This document shows positions 15,450 through 28,867 of a stretch of 35,935 nt of DNA, piece after piece. The notes under the pieces are model-generated. The model did not search any database, was not told the DNA's origin, and saw nothing but the letters and a program-made list of their open reading frames with translations. The first letter of the stretch is position 1. Every line of letters begins with the position of its first letter. The translations under genes were made by a program, and so were the position numbers. This stretch comes from Cellvibrionaceae bacterium (GTDB lineage: Bacteria > Pseudomonadota > Gammaproteobacteria > Pseudomonadales > Cellvibrionaceae): positions 1-35,935 of the forward strand of contig PANW01000049.1 in NCBI GenBank assembly GCA_002707785.1, in the 5' to 3' direction.

Positions 15450-16229
15450 CTACTGCTGCTGTAATTTGAGAATCAACTCGGCCATGGGTAAATCTTCCGG
15501 CCGAGTAATTTTGATATTGTCGCGGCGCCCTTCAATCATCAAGGGCACATAGTTCGCGAGTTCCACCGCCGACGCTTCATCGGTAATCGTCTCGCCCGCT
15601 TGCAGCGCTTGCCGGAGCGATTGCAACAGAACTCCATAGCGAAACATCTGCGGGGTTTGTGCCTGCCACAGGACGCGACGATCGACAGTTTCTTCAATGC
15701 CGTAGTTCTCGTTGAGGCGTTTCACCGTATCACTGACCGGCACACCCAAAATGCCCCCCACCAGATGCTCCTCTAGCTCCGCCACCATCTGATCAATATC
15801 TTGTAACTGAACACAGGGACGTGCGGCATCATGTACCAAACCCCAGTCCAGTGGTTTTAATCGATTTTCGAGCGCATACAAGCCATTAAGCACGGAATCA
15901 CAGCGCTCTTGCCCGCCTTCGACAATCTGAATTTTCGGATGATGAATCAATTCAAGGGTCGGTAGTATTTCATCAAAGGGGTTGATCACCAAGACCACCC
16001 CTTTGAGGTAAGGTATTTGCAACAATCGCTCGACCGTGTGTTCGAGAATGGTTTTGCCTTCCAGTTTTAGGTATTGCTTGGGAAGGTTTGCCCCCATACG
16101 TGCGCCGACGCCGGCAGCGGGCACTATCGCCCAACAAGGGGGACGATCATCCGCTGGTATTGCGGCGGTGATGGAAGAATTTTGGGGATTAAGATCGGAC
16201 AAGCCTAGACTCCATCTCAGTGTATTCAA
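15450..16229 (-). CDS. ispD: 2-C-methyl-D-erythritol 4-phosphate cytidylyltransferase
   Basis: IspD attaches CTP-derived CMP to methylerythritol 4-phosphate in the MEP pathway. The nucleotide-binding motif AIVPAAGVGARMG lies at about residues 34-46, followed by LPKQYL. HDAARP is the conserved acidic centre, and DEASAVE comes near the C-terminus. At 259 residues it has an N-terminal tail of about 30 residues beyond the usual start. The called start is TTG at 16229, 6 bp after the ftsB stop. There is no ATG before the catalytic motif, and TTG at 16202 with ggag upstream is an alternative. Close coupling to ftsB and ispF is typical of this gene order. Confidence 0.94.
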   Translation of the reverse strand: MNTLRWSLGLSDLNPQNSSITAAIPADDRPPCWAIVPAAGVGARMGANLPKQYLKLEGKTILEHTVERLLQIPYLKGVVLVINPFDEILPTLELIHHPKIQIVEGGQERCDSVLNGLYALENRLKPLDWGLVHDAARPCVQLQDIDQMVAELEEHLVGGILGVPVSDTVKRLNENYGIEETVDRRVLWQAQTPQMFRYGVLLQSLRQALQAGETITDEASAVELANYVPLMIEGRRDNIKITRPEDLPMAELILKLQQQ

Positions 16230-16235
16230 TAGCCA

Positions 16236-16526
16236 CTAAGGCTCTGATGGTTCAACCACCATAAAGAATGTCTCGCCGGGTTTGATCATGCCCAGATCCT
16301 CTCGCGCACGCTCTTCAACGGCATCGAGCCCGGACTTAAGGCCATCAACTTCTGCCGCTAGGATCGCGTTGCGTTGACGCAAACGATCGTTTTCTTGAAC
16401 TTGAGCATCGATTTCGTTGCCGAGCCTGACCACGTCCGCAAGACTGCCCTCGCCCACCCACAAACGGTATTGCAGGCCAGACAGCAAGATCAGCAAACAA
16501 GCGATTAACCATTTCATAGCGGACAA
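16236..16526 (-). CDS. ftsB: Cell division protein FtsB
   Basis: FtsB is a small bitopic divisome protein that forms a complex with FtsL and FtsQ at mid-cell. The 96-residue product has a short cytoplasmic N-terminus, one membrane helix (about residues 5-20, WLIACLLILLSGLQYRLWVG) and a periplasmic coiled coil rich in Glu, Gln, Arg and Leu (about 30-75). It ends with the conserved AREDLGMIKPGETFFMVVE region. Length and the position between eno and ispD match the standard gammaproteobacterial arrangement. The ATG start is clear. Confidence 0.94.
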   Translation of the reverse strand: MSAMKWLIACLLILLSGLQYRLWVGEGSLADVVRLGNEIDAQVQENDRLRQRNAILAAEVDGLKSGLDAVEERAREDLGMIKPGETFFMVVEPSEP

Positions 16527-16609
16527 CAGCGACTCTGAGTGAAAACGGATGTTTAAGGTAACACAGACCAGCGGCTAGGGTACCTCAGAATACTACCAGC
16601 TCACAAAAC

Positions 16610-16640
16610 CCAAACAGGCCAGCATAGCTGACCTGTTTGG
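16610..16640 (-). terminator. Terminator between eno and ftsB
   Basis: The arms ccaaacagg (16610-16618) and cctgtttgg (16632-16640) pair perfectly, with an inner cagc/gctg stem. Read leftward the hairpin is followed by a short gtttt tract. It sits 60 bp after the eno stop and would reduce readthrough into ftsB. Confidence 0.6.
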
Positions 16641-16699
16641 CGCTTGAAGTGAGCTCGCGGCCTTTTATGGCTGAGCCCCCTTCAATAATTTGCCAGAGT

Positions 16700-18037
<1,338 letters not shown>

Positions 18038-18045
18038 TCACTCGC

Positions 18046-20900
<2,855 letters not shown>

Positions 20901-22250
20901 CTATGAGAGCGATCGCCTCAACTGCCAATGCAAACGATAGCCCCGCTCACCCTCAGCCTGCCAACCCTGACAATGCCAAAGATCACCCACCACCGCCAAC
21001 TGGTGCCTCTCTCTTAAACAAGGCACGATCCCGCGCAACCAAGGTTCAAGCTGACTCTCTTGCAGCAATTTCTTTAGGGTCTGTGAGCGATCCCGCCAGC
21101 TTGGATGACAGCGCTCTCCCGCCTCCCGCAAGCTGACATCAAAGCCCTCTCGTGGCAGACGAAAGCCGCCTTCGGCAACCGGTTGCAAACTGATTTCACC
21201 CCCACCCCAAGCCATCGGCTCACCGAGCCAACCCTCTATTGGCTTGGGAAGCTCCGCCAATGACACCGAGGCATCAGCAGCGAGACAATATAGACGTTGG
21301 CGAAAATAGCGGATGCACACATTTCCCCAACAAACTTCACCGCTGGAATCGGGAGATTGTCGCAGAAATTGCGTGGACAGCTCATCCAAATGCACACGTT
21401 CCGGCAGATCTAGTCGCTGGGATTCACACCACAGGCGCAATAGATTGCCGCGCCGATAGTCCGACAGGTCACGCCAAACGGTCCAATCCAAACTGGCCCC
21501 CAGTCGCTCCGAGCGAGGCTGGACACGAGCTAAATCTTCTGCGGCAACCTCCAACACCAACTGATCCGCTTCTCGACACCAGTGGGCGGTTTGTGCCGCG
21601 CGCTGTGCTAAGTGGGGCCACCGTTGCTTGAGCGCTGGAATGACCGCCAAGCGCAAGAAATTGCGATCAAAGGCATCGCTGTCATTGCTTTCGTCATCGA
21701 TCCAACGTAACTGCCAGGCCTGCGCCTGTTGTCGCAACTGCTCTTGCTCGAGCGACAATAGTGGGCGACACAGGATGCCTTGAGCCAGAGGCCGACTCGC
21801 TTGTATGCCAGCCATACCTCGCGTACCACTGCCGCGCATGAGTCTCATCATTAAGGTCTCAGCTTGATCGTCTGCGTGATGACCTAATAACAAGGCGGTA
21901 TCGGCATCCATCAAAGATTCAAATACGCTGTAGCGGGCCTCTCGCGCTGCATCTTCAAGACCGCGGCCCTGGCGCTGCACCTCAACCGATTGAGTGTGAA
22001 GCTTAACGCCAAGCTCTTGGCAACAACGCTGGCAGTGATCCTGCCATGCATTGGCGTGATCAGAGAGACCATGATTGACATGCACGGCCTCGACCTCCAC
22101 ATCAAGCTGTAACTCCCTCAATGCCTTGAGCAGTACGCTGGAATCCAAGCCGCCACTGTAGGCCACCAGCCAACGCTTGACCTGTGGATGCTCGACCACG
22201 AAACGGCGAAGAGTGTCGAGCACCAAAGATGTTTCTGAAAGCTGAGGCAT
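20901..22250 (-). CDS. tilS: tRNA(Ile)-lysidine synthetase
   Basis: TilS converts the wobble cytidine of tRNA-Ile2 to lysidine, letting it read AUA codons; it is essential in most bacteria. The N-terminal PP-loop ATPase domain carries YSGGLDSS (31-38), the VHVNHGLS metal/substrate region, and LGHHADDQAETLMMRLMRGS. The C-terminal half (from about residue 220) holds the tRNA-contact and TilS_C regions, ending with LPREGFDVSLREAGERC and VVGDLW. At 449 residues it has a typical length for the gammaproteobacterial form. accA, often found next to tilS, is absent; an S9 peptidase diverges from it instead. Confidence 0.95.
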   Translation of the reverse strand: MPQLSETSLVLDTLRRFVVEHPQVKRWLVAYSGGLDSSVLLKALRELQLDVEVEAVHVNHGLSDHANAWQDHCQRCCQELGVKLHTQSVEVQRQGRGLEDAAREARYSVFESLMDADTALLLGHHADDQAETLMMRLMRGSGTRGMAGIQASRPLAQGILCRPLLSLEQEQLRQQAQAWQLRWIDDESNDSDAFDRNFLRLAVIPALKQRWPHLAQRAAQTAHWCREADQLVLEVAAEDLARVQPRSERLGASLDWTVWRDLSDYRRGNLLRLWCESQRLDLPERVHLDELSTQFLRQSPDSSGEVCWGNVCIRYFRQRLYCLAADASVSLAELPKPIEGWLGEPMAWGGGEISLQPVAEGGFRLPREGFDVSLREAGERCHPSWRDRSQTLKKLLQESQLEPWLRGIVPCLRERHQLAVVGDLWHCQGWQAEGERGYRLHWQLRRSLS

Positions 22251-22405
22251 AGTTGGCCAATTACCTGTAACACGAGAAGGGCTTTAACAGCATTATTCGC
22301 ACTGGAAGATTCACCAATTCTATCAGCTGAAATACAATAGCGGCTAATCGACGCGGCACAATACCAATTACCGCCTACCACCCAACACTCGGACACCCTT
22401 TCGTG

Positions 22406-24460
22406 ATGACAAATGCTCTCCCCTACGGCAGCTGGCCCTCTCCCATTCACAGCACTTGGTTAACACAACAAAGTGTGCGACTCGGTGAACCCCAGCTAGG
22501 GGCCGATGGCAACTATTGGATCGAATCACGCCCCCAAGAAAAGGGCCGCAGCGTGCTGATGCATCAGCCGCTGGACAAGGCAATGCCTGCCAGAGAAGTG
22601 TTATCGACGAGCATCAGTGTGCACAGCCGAGCTCACGAATACGGTGGGGCCAGTTATTTGGTCAGCGCTGCAGGGATTTTTTATGTGGATGCCAGTGATC
22701 AACGGATATATTTTCTGGAAAACACAAACACAGAAAAAAACAGTGCCCGCCCTATTACACCGGCAGGCGACTTTCGCTACGCCGACTTTTGTTTTGATGA
22801 GTCGCGCCAACGTTTAATCGCCGTGCGTGAAGATCATCGCGCCAAGAATGCAGGACAGAGCCCGGAAGAGACCAACTGTCTTGTGGCCATCGACCTCGCC
22901 GCTCAAACGTCCGTAGAAACTCTGGCTGAAGGGCACGACTTTTACGCCAACCCTCGAGTTTCACCGGATGGCCAACGACTGAGCTGGCTGTGCTGGGATC
23001 ATCCGTTCATGCCTTGGGACAGCAGCCAATGCCAACTGGGGCAATTCGATGAGCAGGGAGCGCTCACGCATATCCGCACCGTCGCCGGTGGTCCGGGTGA
23101 GTCTATTTTTCAACCTCAATGGAGCCCGGACGGGCAGCTGTATTTAGTGTCGGATCGCAATGATTGGTGGAATCTGTATCGAGTTGACAATCTTGACGCT
23201 GACGGCTTTTCTACCTCAACCGCTGAAGGCTTTTCTACCTCAACCGCTGAAGGCTCTTCTACCTCAATCGCTGACGGTTCTCCCAACTTAACGGCCGTTG
23301 TCACCAAAGAAGCCGAATTTGCCACACCCCAATGGGTATTCGGCATGTCGACCTACAGTTTTCTCAACGCCCATGAAATTCTTTGCTGCTTCACTCAGCA
23401 GGGGCAGTGGCAACTGGGGCTGATCGATATCGACAGTGCACAACTAACACCACTGGAAAGCCCCTATTGTGTCATTAGCGACATTCACTGCCACAACGGT
23501 AGAGCCATTTTCATGGCGTCATCGACTACCAGTGCCAGCCAGCTATTGAGCTTTGACGGCAAGACTTTTGGCAAGCTTGCCCAATCGAGCCAACAGGTGA
23601 TTGAATCTCGCTACCTTAGCACTCCCGAAGCTGAAACGTTCGATACTGGATCAGGCGCCAAGGCCCATGGTTTTTTCTATCCGCCTAACAATGGCGATGT
23701 GGACGTTCCTGCCGATCAACAGCCCCCATTGATCGTGCTCTGCCACGGCGGCCCCACGGGCGCCACCGAAACCGGCTTGAATTTGAAAATTCAGTACTGG
23801 ACCAGCCGCGGTTTTGCAGTGATGGACGTGAACTATCGTGGCAGTACCGGCTATGGTCGCCACTACCGCGAGCAGCTCAATGGAGCTTGGGGCATTCACG
23901 ACGTTGAAGATGTCTGCGCCGCTGTGGAACATCTCGCCAAGCAAGGAAAAATCGATCCCGATAAAGTCGCCATTAAGGGCTCCAGCGCCGGTGGTTATAC
24001 CGTACTCGCTGCACTGACGTTCAGCGATACCTTTAAAGCCGGTGCCAGCCTCTACGGCATTGGTGACTTAGAAACTCTAGCCACCGACACCCACAAATTT
24101 GAATCCCGTTACCTAGACAGTTTGGTTGGTCCCTATCCACAAGAAAAAGATCTGTATCTGCAGCGCTCCCCTATTCATCACTGCGAGCAATTAAGTTGCC
24201 CAGTAATTTTCTTTCAGGGTCTCAACGACAAAGTGGTGCCCCCTAACCAAGCACAAGAAATGGTGAACGCCTTGGACCAAAAACAAGTCCCCGTCGCTTA
24301 CGTACCGTTTGAGGGCGAGGGCCACGGATTCAGACAGGCCTCCAGCATTCAGCGCTGCCTCGAAGCTGAATGGAGTTTTTATGGGCAAGTATTCGGTTTC
24401 GACATCGATGCCAACGTTGAACCAGTCAACGTAAAACACTTGCTCCCGCAGTTCCAATAG
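22406..24460 (+). CDS. S9 family peptidase (dipeptidyl/acylaminoacyl-peptidase type)
   Basis: This 684-residue prolyl-oligopeptidase-family serine hydrolase has an N-terminal beta-propeller (about 1-400) and a C-terminal alpha/beta-hydrolase domain. The catalytic triad, counted from this start, is Ser527 in GSSAGG, Asp608 in GLNDKVVPP and His640 in EGEGHGF. No signal peptide is seen, so it is probably cytoplasmic and trims short peptides. The propeller contains three tandem 24-bp repeats that encode a Ser/Thr-rich GFSTSTAE motif, probably an exposed loop. A GTG immediately before the ATG is an alternative start. It diverges from tilS across about 155 bp. The exact peptide specificity cannot be inferred. 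Confidence 0.92.
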   Translation: MTNALPYGSWPSPIHSTWLTQQSVRLGEPQLGADGNYWIESRPQEKGRSVLMHQPLDKAMPAREVLSTSISVHSRAHEYGGASYLVSAAGIFYVDASDQRIYFLENTNTEKNSARPITPAGDFRYADFCFDESRQRLIAVREDHRAKNAGQSPEETNCLVAIDLAAQTSVETLAEGHDFYANPRVSPDGQRLSWLCWDHPFMPWDSSQCQLGQFDEQGALTHIRTVAGGPGESIFQPQWSPDGQLYLVSDRNDWWNLYRVDNLDADGFSTSTAEGFSTSTAEGSSTSIADGSPNLTAVVTKEAEFATPQWVFGMSTYSFLNAHEILCCFTQQGQWQLGLIDIDSAQLTPLESPYCVISDIHCHNGRAIFMASSTTSASQLLSFDGKTFGKLAQSSQQVIESRYLSTPEAETFDTGSGAKAHGFFYPPNNGDVDVPADQQPPLIVLCHGGPTGATETGLNLKIQYWTSRGFAVMDVNYRGSTGYGRHYREQLNGAWGIHDVEDVCAAVEHLAKQGKIDPDKVAIKGSSAGGYTVLAALTFSDTFKAGASLYGIGDLETLATDTHKFESRYLDSLVGPYPQEKDLYLQRSPIHHCEQLSCPVIFFQGLNDKVVPPNQAQEMVNALDQKQVPVAYVPFEGEGHGFRQASSIQRCLEAEWSFYGQVFGFDIDANVEPVNVKHLLPQFQ
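23204..23275 (+). repeat. In-frame 24-bp repeat inside the S9 peptidase gene
   Basis: Three units of 24 bp (23204-23227, 23228-23251, 23252-23275) encode the octapeptide GFSTSTAE with small changes in the third copy. The first two copies are identical at the DNA level, which points to recent duplication. Copy number changes would keep the reading frame. Confidence 0.93.
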
Positions 24461-24761
24461 GGGAATCATTGCAGTCGCTGAGAAATTTCCATAAGAAGGA
24501 TGCAATAGAGTATTAAACTTCGATCCGAAAATCTGTTTCACCACCCCAGAATGGCAAAATTGAACGCTCTCAAGCCCCAATAAAGAAGCGTTCTGTTTCG
24601 CTACCAGCTGGGACTTAAAAGAACTTTAAAATCACGCACTCCTGAAATAGCTGCATAACTACAATTGACGCAGAGCACATAGATCAGTCAAGGCAAAAGC
24701 ATCTATAGATCTCGAGCTAAGAACGTTGAGATGATATCGCACAAGTTTTCTACTAAAACAC
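24461..24761. other. Convergent intergenic region, nothing recognised
   Basis: This 301-bp gap lies between the 3' ends of the S9 peptidase gene and the leftward alpha/beta hydrolase gene. It is relatively AT-rich. I see no gene, clear terminator hairpin or repeat in it. Confidence 0.5.
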
Positions 24762-25730
24762 CTACTTTAGATACTTACTAAACCACTCAAGAGCCAAATT
24801 ACTCCCTTCGTTATAACCATCAAAGTAAATGCCGTAATGATCTATACCTTTAATCATCTGGTAGCGAATTGATTCTACGCCCTGCTGCTTAAGCAGTTTA
24901 TATACCTTATTGCTATGATCTTCGTTCTTAAAAAATTGTTCATTTTCAGCACTAATAATCAACGTGGGTATACGAATATTCTCCACCGCTTTAACAGGAT
25001 CGTACTGTAGAAAGCGAGCTAAATTTGGCGTGCCATCCAAACCGGGAAAAGCATCCAAATCCTCAGGTACTGGAGGCAACGCACCGCGAGCGATATCAAC
25101 AGCACGTTGTTTGGCATGCACCTTTGTTGGTCCACTAGCAACTGGAAACGCCCCGACTTGACTCACCATTGCGATAACTCGTTCATCGGTAGACGCAGCG
25201 GTTAATACAACACCACCACCAAAACTAGTCCCCCAAACACCTATTCGATCGGCGTCAACATTCGCCTCACCTTCCAGATAATCTACTGCAGAACGCACAT
25301 TTTGAATCCAATCGATAGGATCTACCAGGTTTCTAACCTCGTGGACGTTTACTTCAGCCTTATCACTTGTATCGAGCTTTAAGCTGTCACCACTTAAGAA
25401 CAAATTTCCGCCGGAATCTCCCCAAGTGCTATGGGTAAACGTAATAACTATAAAACCCTGCTCAGCAAATTTCACCGCGTATCTGGATGCCGTTTTTTTA
25501 TTGCCACCCCACCCATGGCTTGTGACAATTGCTGGCACCTTAGCCTCAACAGCTAAATCTACAGGTCGATATAGATCAGCATCAAGGGCTCGCCCATCAC
25601 TCCAAATGGTGACATTGGTTCTCACCACAGATTCTGGTATTACAGCCTCTGGATATTTTACTTCCGCATAGCCCAAAACAGGGACGCATAAAATTACCGC
25701 ATAGAGATAACGAATAGCACGTATGAACAT
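24762..25730 (-). CDS. Secreted alpha/beta hydrolase
   Basis: This 322-residue protein begins with a signal peptide (hydrophobic core YAVILCVPVLG, likely cleavage after Ala22 of GYA-EV), so it is exported to the periplasm or beyond. The hydrolase fold is shown by SHGWGGNKK (oxyanion region), the nucleophile elbow GTSFGGG with Ser169, and His298 in GIDHYGIYF. The general shape resembles Xaa-Pro dipeptidyl-peptidase/dienelactone-hydrolase-type esterases. The substrate is unknown. A good site (aaaggg) precedes the ATG. GC content and codon use look lower than in the neighbouring housekeeping genes, so it may be acquired. The short-chain fatty acid transporter lies upstream in the same direction but 790 bp away. 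Confidence 0.87.
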   Translation of the reverse strand: MFIRAIRYLYAVILCVPVLGYAEVKYPEAVIPESVVRTNVTIWSDGRALDADLYRPVDLAVEAKVPAIVTSHGWGGNKKTASRYAVKFAEQGFIVITFTHSTWGDSGGNLFLSGDSLKLDTSDKAEVNVHEVRNLVDPIDWIQNVRSAVDYLEGEANVDADRIGVWGTSFGGGVVLTAASTDERVIAMVSQVGAFPVASGPTKVHAKQRAVDIARGALPPVPEDLDAFPGLDGTPNLARFLQYDPVKAVENIRIPTLIISAENEQFFKNEDHSNKVYKLLKQQGVESIRYQMIKGIDHYGIYFDGYNEGSNLALEWFSKYLK

Positions 25731-26520
25731 AATTTACCCTTTACATTTCAACTTGAATTAACGTCTACAAGCAGGAGAAACTCCAGCATTCCTAAACTAA
25801 CTTTTCTATTGTCGCAGGCACACGCTAGTGCCACGGCGGCGCCGCAAAAAACGCGTTAGGTTTTCGGGGACTTCTATTGCCGGTCGTTATCTCTAGATCA
25901 CAATTGACACTACGCAGGTTACTGGCTGACTTTTTTACAGCGACAACTTGGAACCTGCTCACGGCCCTCTGCAAGAGAACACCAACCCTTAAGGTTTCAT
26001 CAAAAAACCATATTAAGCGCTATTAAAAGATATGTCATCTATAATTTACGACTGATAGCCTCCTGCCGATTTACATTGAGAAACAGAGAGTTTGCTTGAA
26101 TATTCAGAGCATAGCTTGAACGCTTTTACTTGAGAGTTTCACCACGATTGGGGCGGCAGAAGTAATACACCAAAGGTTTTTCGGGGAAAGAGATGCAATA
26201 GATGGCTAACTAAGTTCACCACCCGCGAGCGATAATATCTTTTTGCCCGATGAAGTCATCGGATCGACCAAATTGTTTTCCTTCTCTCGTCGACGCAATG
26301 CGAGCTAGATTTATCGACCAACGTAGCGCAACCACCTAGAGCTGAATTCCGTCATTACCATATCAACTCTGGGAGCCTCAAAGCATCCCAAAAATGGTAA
26401 AAATCCAGAAGACTAGGGACTTGCAATCTCGCATCGAACACCGACGCCATCCCAACAGGCCACTAAAGATGAAAGCTCGATCCGTCAATCGATAGAACTA
26501 TCATTTAGTGTCCAAACCAC
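25731..26520. other. 790-bp gap without a recognised gene
   Basis: This is the longest gene-free stretch between the hydrolase and the fatty acid transporter. There are open frames without starts on both strands. On the minus strand one ends near 26210 (reading SGKKILSLAGGELS then stop) and another near 26130 (PLVYYFCRPNRGETLK then stop). On the plus strand one ends near 26025. They resemble decayed coding sequence but match no family I recognise. Confidence 0.4.
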
Positions 26521-27849
26521 TTAAAACAGTATCAGCATCCCCAGACAAATTACGATTCCCGACCACACCAACGCGACCGTGCAATACCCCATAATATCCT
26601 TAATTCCAAGCCCTGCTATCCCCAACAAAGGCAGAGCCCAAAAGGGTTGAACCATATTGGTCCAAGCATCCCCAAACGCCACGGCCATGGCAGCCTTGTT
26701 TAGCGGCACACCTAATGCCTCAGCGGCTGGCATTACAATAGGCCCTTGAACAGCCCACTGCCCCCCGCCTGAAGGCACAAAGAAATTAACAATACCCGCA
26801 CTAAGAAACGTAAGCAGGGGAAAGGTCTCTACAGTTGAAACACTGACAAACCACTCGGAGATTGAAGCCGCCAAGCCTGACTGCACCATCATCCCCATAA
26901 TGCCCGCATACAAAGGAAACTGCAGCACGATACCAGAAGTACCACGAATCGCTTCGTCCATTGCTCTCAGGTAGTTAAAGGGTGTCTTATGTAAAATCAA
27001 TCCCAACAATAACAACATCAGGTTAATGGTATTGAGCCCTATAGAGCCACCATTCGAAAACTCAGTTACTAAATAGTAGCCGCCAAGTAGAACCAACAAT
27101 AAGGGAATCAGAGCATGATGCTCCATCTTCTCGGCTGGAGACATACTCCCAACTGTTGGTACATTTTTTTCTGGCTCGAGTAGCTGTTTTGGGTCAATCT
27201 CAGATGAAGCCTCGGGTGCTGGAAGCATAAATCGGTTCAGTAAAGGCAGCGTCAATAGTAAAAAACTCACAATCACCAATACCGGCCAACTAAATATGGT
27301 TTCCGACACTGGAATAATATTGCCCGCCATCACAGCAGCAACAGAATCATTTCCCTCTTCAGCAATTTTTAGAGGAATAGATCCCGACAATCCGGCATGC
27401 CAAATCAGCATCCCGCTATAAGCAGAAGCCACCAGCAACGGATAATGAACCCCTGCGACAGTACGAGCAATTTCCCTAGCAAATAAAGCACTGGCAATAA
27501 GTCCAAAACCCCAATTCAACCAACAACATAGCATCGCTACAAATGTCATCAGCATAATGGCCTGGGCGGGTGTGCTTGCCAGTTGCGCAATAGCTCTTAG
27601 CGTTCGCTTAATCAAAGGCGCCTGAGCCACCACATGACCTGTTACCAAAGTTAATAACACTTGCATAGAGAAGGTGAGCAAATCCCATACTCCCCCTCCC
27701 CAGTAGACAGCCATCTGATGAGGTGTTCTTTGCTCAGCCAACACCCCAGCGATAAGTACAACAAATGTGAGAATTAACGCAAAAAGAAAGGCATCAGGTA
27801 GCCAGCGATGCATGACCCTGGTAAAGAATTGAGCCGTGGTTTGTATCAT
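26521..27849 (-). CDS. Short-chain fatty acid transporter (AtoE family)
   Basis: This 442-residue multipass membrane protein belongs to the AtoE/SCFA_trans family, which moves short-chain fatty acids such as butyrate or acetoacetate across the inner membrane. It opens with the family-like VMHRWLPDAFLFALILTF and continues with about ten to twelve hydrophobic segments. GLIASALFAREIAR and NFFVPSGGGQWAVQGPIVMP are strongly conserved blocks in this family. A good ribosome binding site (agggaagg) precedes the ATG. No ato genes for acetoacetate breakdown adjoin it, but a thioesterase and an esterase-type hydrolase are neighbours. Together these could release and take up short acyl groups, which is inference from position. 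Confidence 0.93.
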   Translation of the reverse strand: MIQTTAQFFTRVMHRWLPDAFLFALILTFVVLIAGVLAEQRTPHQMAVYWGGGVWDLLTFSMQVLLTLVTGHVVAQAPLIKRTLRAIAQLASTPAQAIMLMTFVAMLCCWLNWGFGLIASALFAREIARTVAGVHYPLLVASAYSGMLIWHAGLSGSIPLKIAEEGNDSVAAVMAGNIIPVSETIFSWPVLVIVSFLLLTLPLLNRFMLPAPEASSEIDPKQLLEPEKNVPTVGSMSPAEKMEHHALIPLLLVLLGGYYLVTEFSNGGSIGLNTINLMLLLLGLILHKTPFNYLRAMDEAIRGTSGIVLQFPLYAGIMGMMVQSGLAASISEWFVSVSTVETFPLLTFLSAGIVNFFVPSGGGQWAVQGPIVMPAAEALGVPLNKAAMAVAFGDAWTNMVQPFWALPLLGIAGLGIKDIMGYCTVALVWSGIVICLGMLILF

Positions 27850-28169
27850 TGCCTTCCCTATTATTCTTAGCGCAGGCTGTAAAGCTCCAGAAGCAAGTGC
27901 TACCGCTGCCCCAGAAATATCTATAGCTGCTATTGAACAAACGAAACAGACATCATATTCACCAAGGTTTCATATTGCAACCAAAAGTAGATGTCAAAAT
28001 AGTACAGAGGGATATGGTGAGCTTGATTTTTTCATTCGCGCATGGTTTCATAATAAAACCAATTAAATGCGATTCACGAATTGACTCGTCACGATACGCG
28101 ATACGTCGCACAGCATAAACTCAAATGGATAGTGACCGTTGTAGATGTAAATTATAGACAGGCAATTCG
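27850..28169. other. Divergent region between transporter and thioesterase genes
   Basis: This 320-bp AT-rich region separates two divergent genes and should hold both promoters. It contains two adjacent copies of the heptamer cgatacg (28092-28105), related to the ggatacg array at 74-143. No gene was seen. Confidence 0.45.
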
Positions 28170-28733
28170 ATGAACTTATATTTCCGCATGATACGCATTC
28201 TTCTCCGCCAACTCTGGCAGGCCAAAATGCCTTCAATTACTGATACTCGAAAAATACAGTTTAGGGTTTGGCCCTTTGACTGCGACCCCAATCTACACCT
28301 AACCAATTCACGCTTTATCGCCCTCATCGATGTGTGCCGTTTCGACTTCCTATTAGGCACAGGCTTAAAACTAGGAATAATCAAAAATCGCTACAGCATA
28401 ATCGTTAACTCTCTGGAAATAACTTTTATCAGAGAAATTCCACCCTTCAGAAAATTCTCTGTACAAACGAAATTTATGGGATGGGATGAGAAGTATTACT
28501 ACTTCGAAAGCCGCTTCTTCTACGATGGCAAGCTCTGCGCTTATGCTAATAGCCGTCAGGCCATTGTCAAAAATCGTAAAATTGTCCCTTTTGGCGAAGT
28601 CTTAGCGAACGCTGGCTATAACATTCCTAATCCTCGAGGCAACCCTGTCATCGAGAGCTGGCGCAAATTTATGGGTGCCAAGAAAAACCATGAGACCAAG
28701 CCAAATGACACTATCGGGCGGCAAGCCGCTTGA
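28170..28733 (+). CDS. THEM6-like acyl-CoA thioesterase (hotdog fold)
   Basis: This 187-residue hotdog-fold protein resembles the 4HBT/THEM6 group of acyl-CoA thioesterases. After an N-terminal hydrophobic/basic stretch (1-20), FRVWPFDCDPNLHLTNSRF is the family's active-site region with Asp and the conserved His-x-x-Asn. VNSLEITFIREIPPFRKF and the following strands complete the hotdog. The likely activity is hydrolysis of an acyl-CoA or similar thioester. It may follow the theme of the nearby fatty acid transporter. A short ribosome binding site (caggc) precedes the ATG. GC content is lower than in the housekeeping genes. Confidence 0.82.
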   Translation: MNLYFRMIRILLRQLWQAKMPSITDTRKIQFRVWPFDCDPNLHLTNSRFIALIDVCRFDFLLGTGLKLGIIKNRYSIIVNSLEITFIREIPPFRKFSVQTKFMGWDEKYYYFESRFFYDGKLCAYANSRQAIVKNRKIVPFGEVLANAGYNIPNPRGNPVIESWRKFMGAKKNHETKPNDTIGRQAA

Positions 28734-28867
28734 CTCCAAATAATAGAACTTAGAATCCCTGTTGACAGTATTTCTCAATCACGATCTATACCGATTGATG
28801 GTATCCGCCCGCCTGCGAGGCAGCGTAATCGGTGCCTCGATTTTGTACATTTAGAAGAGTCTTTTTT

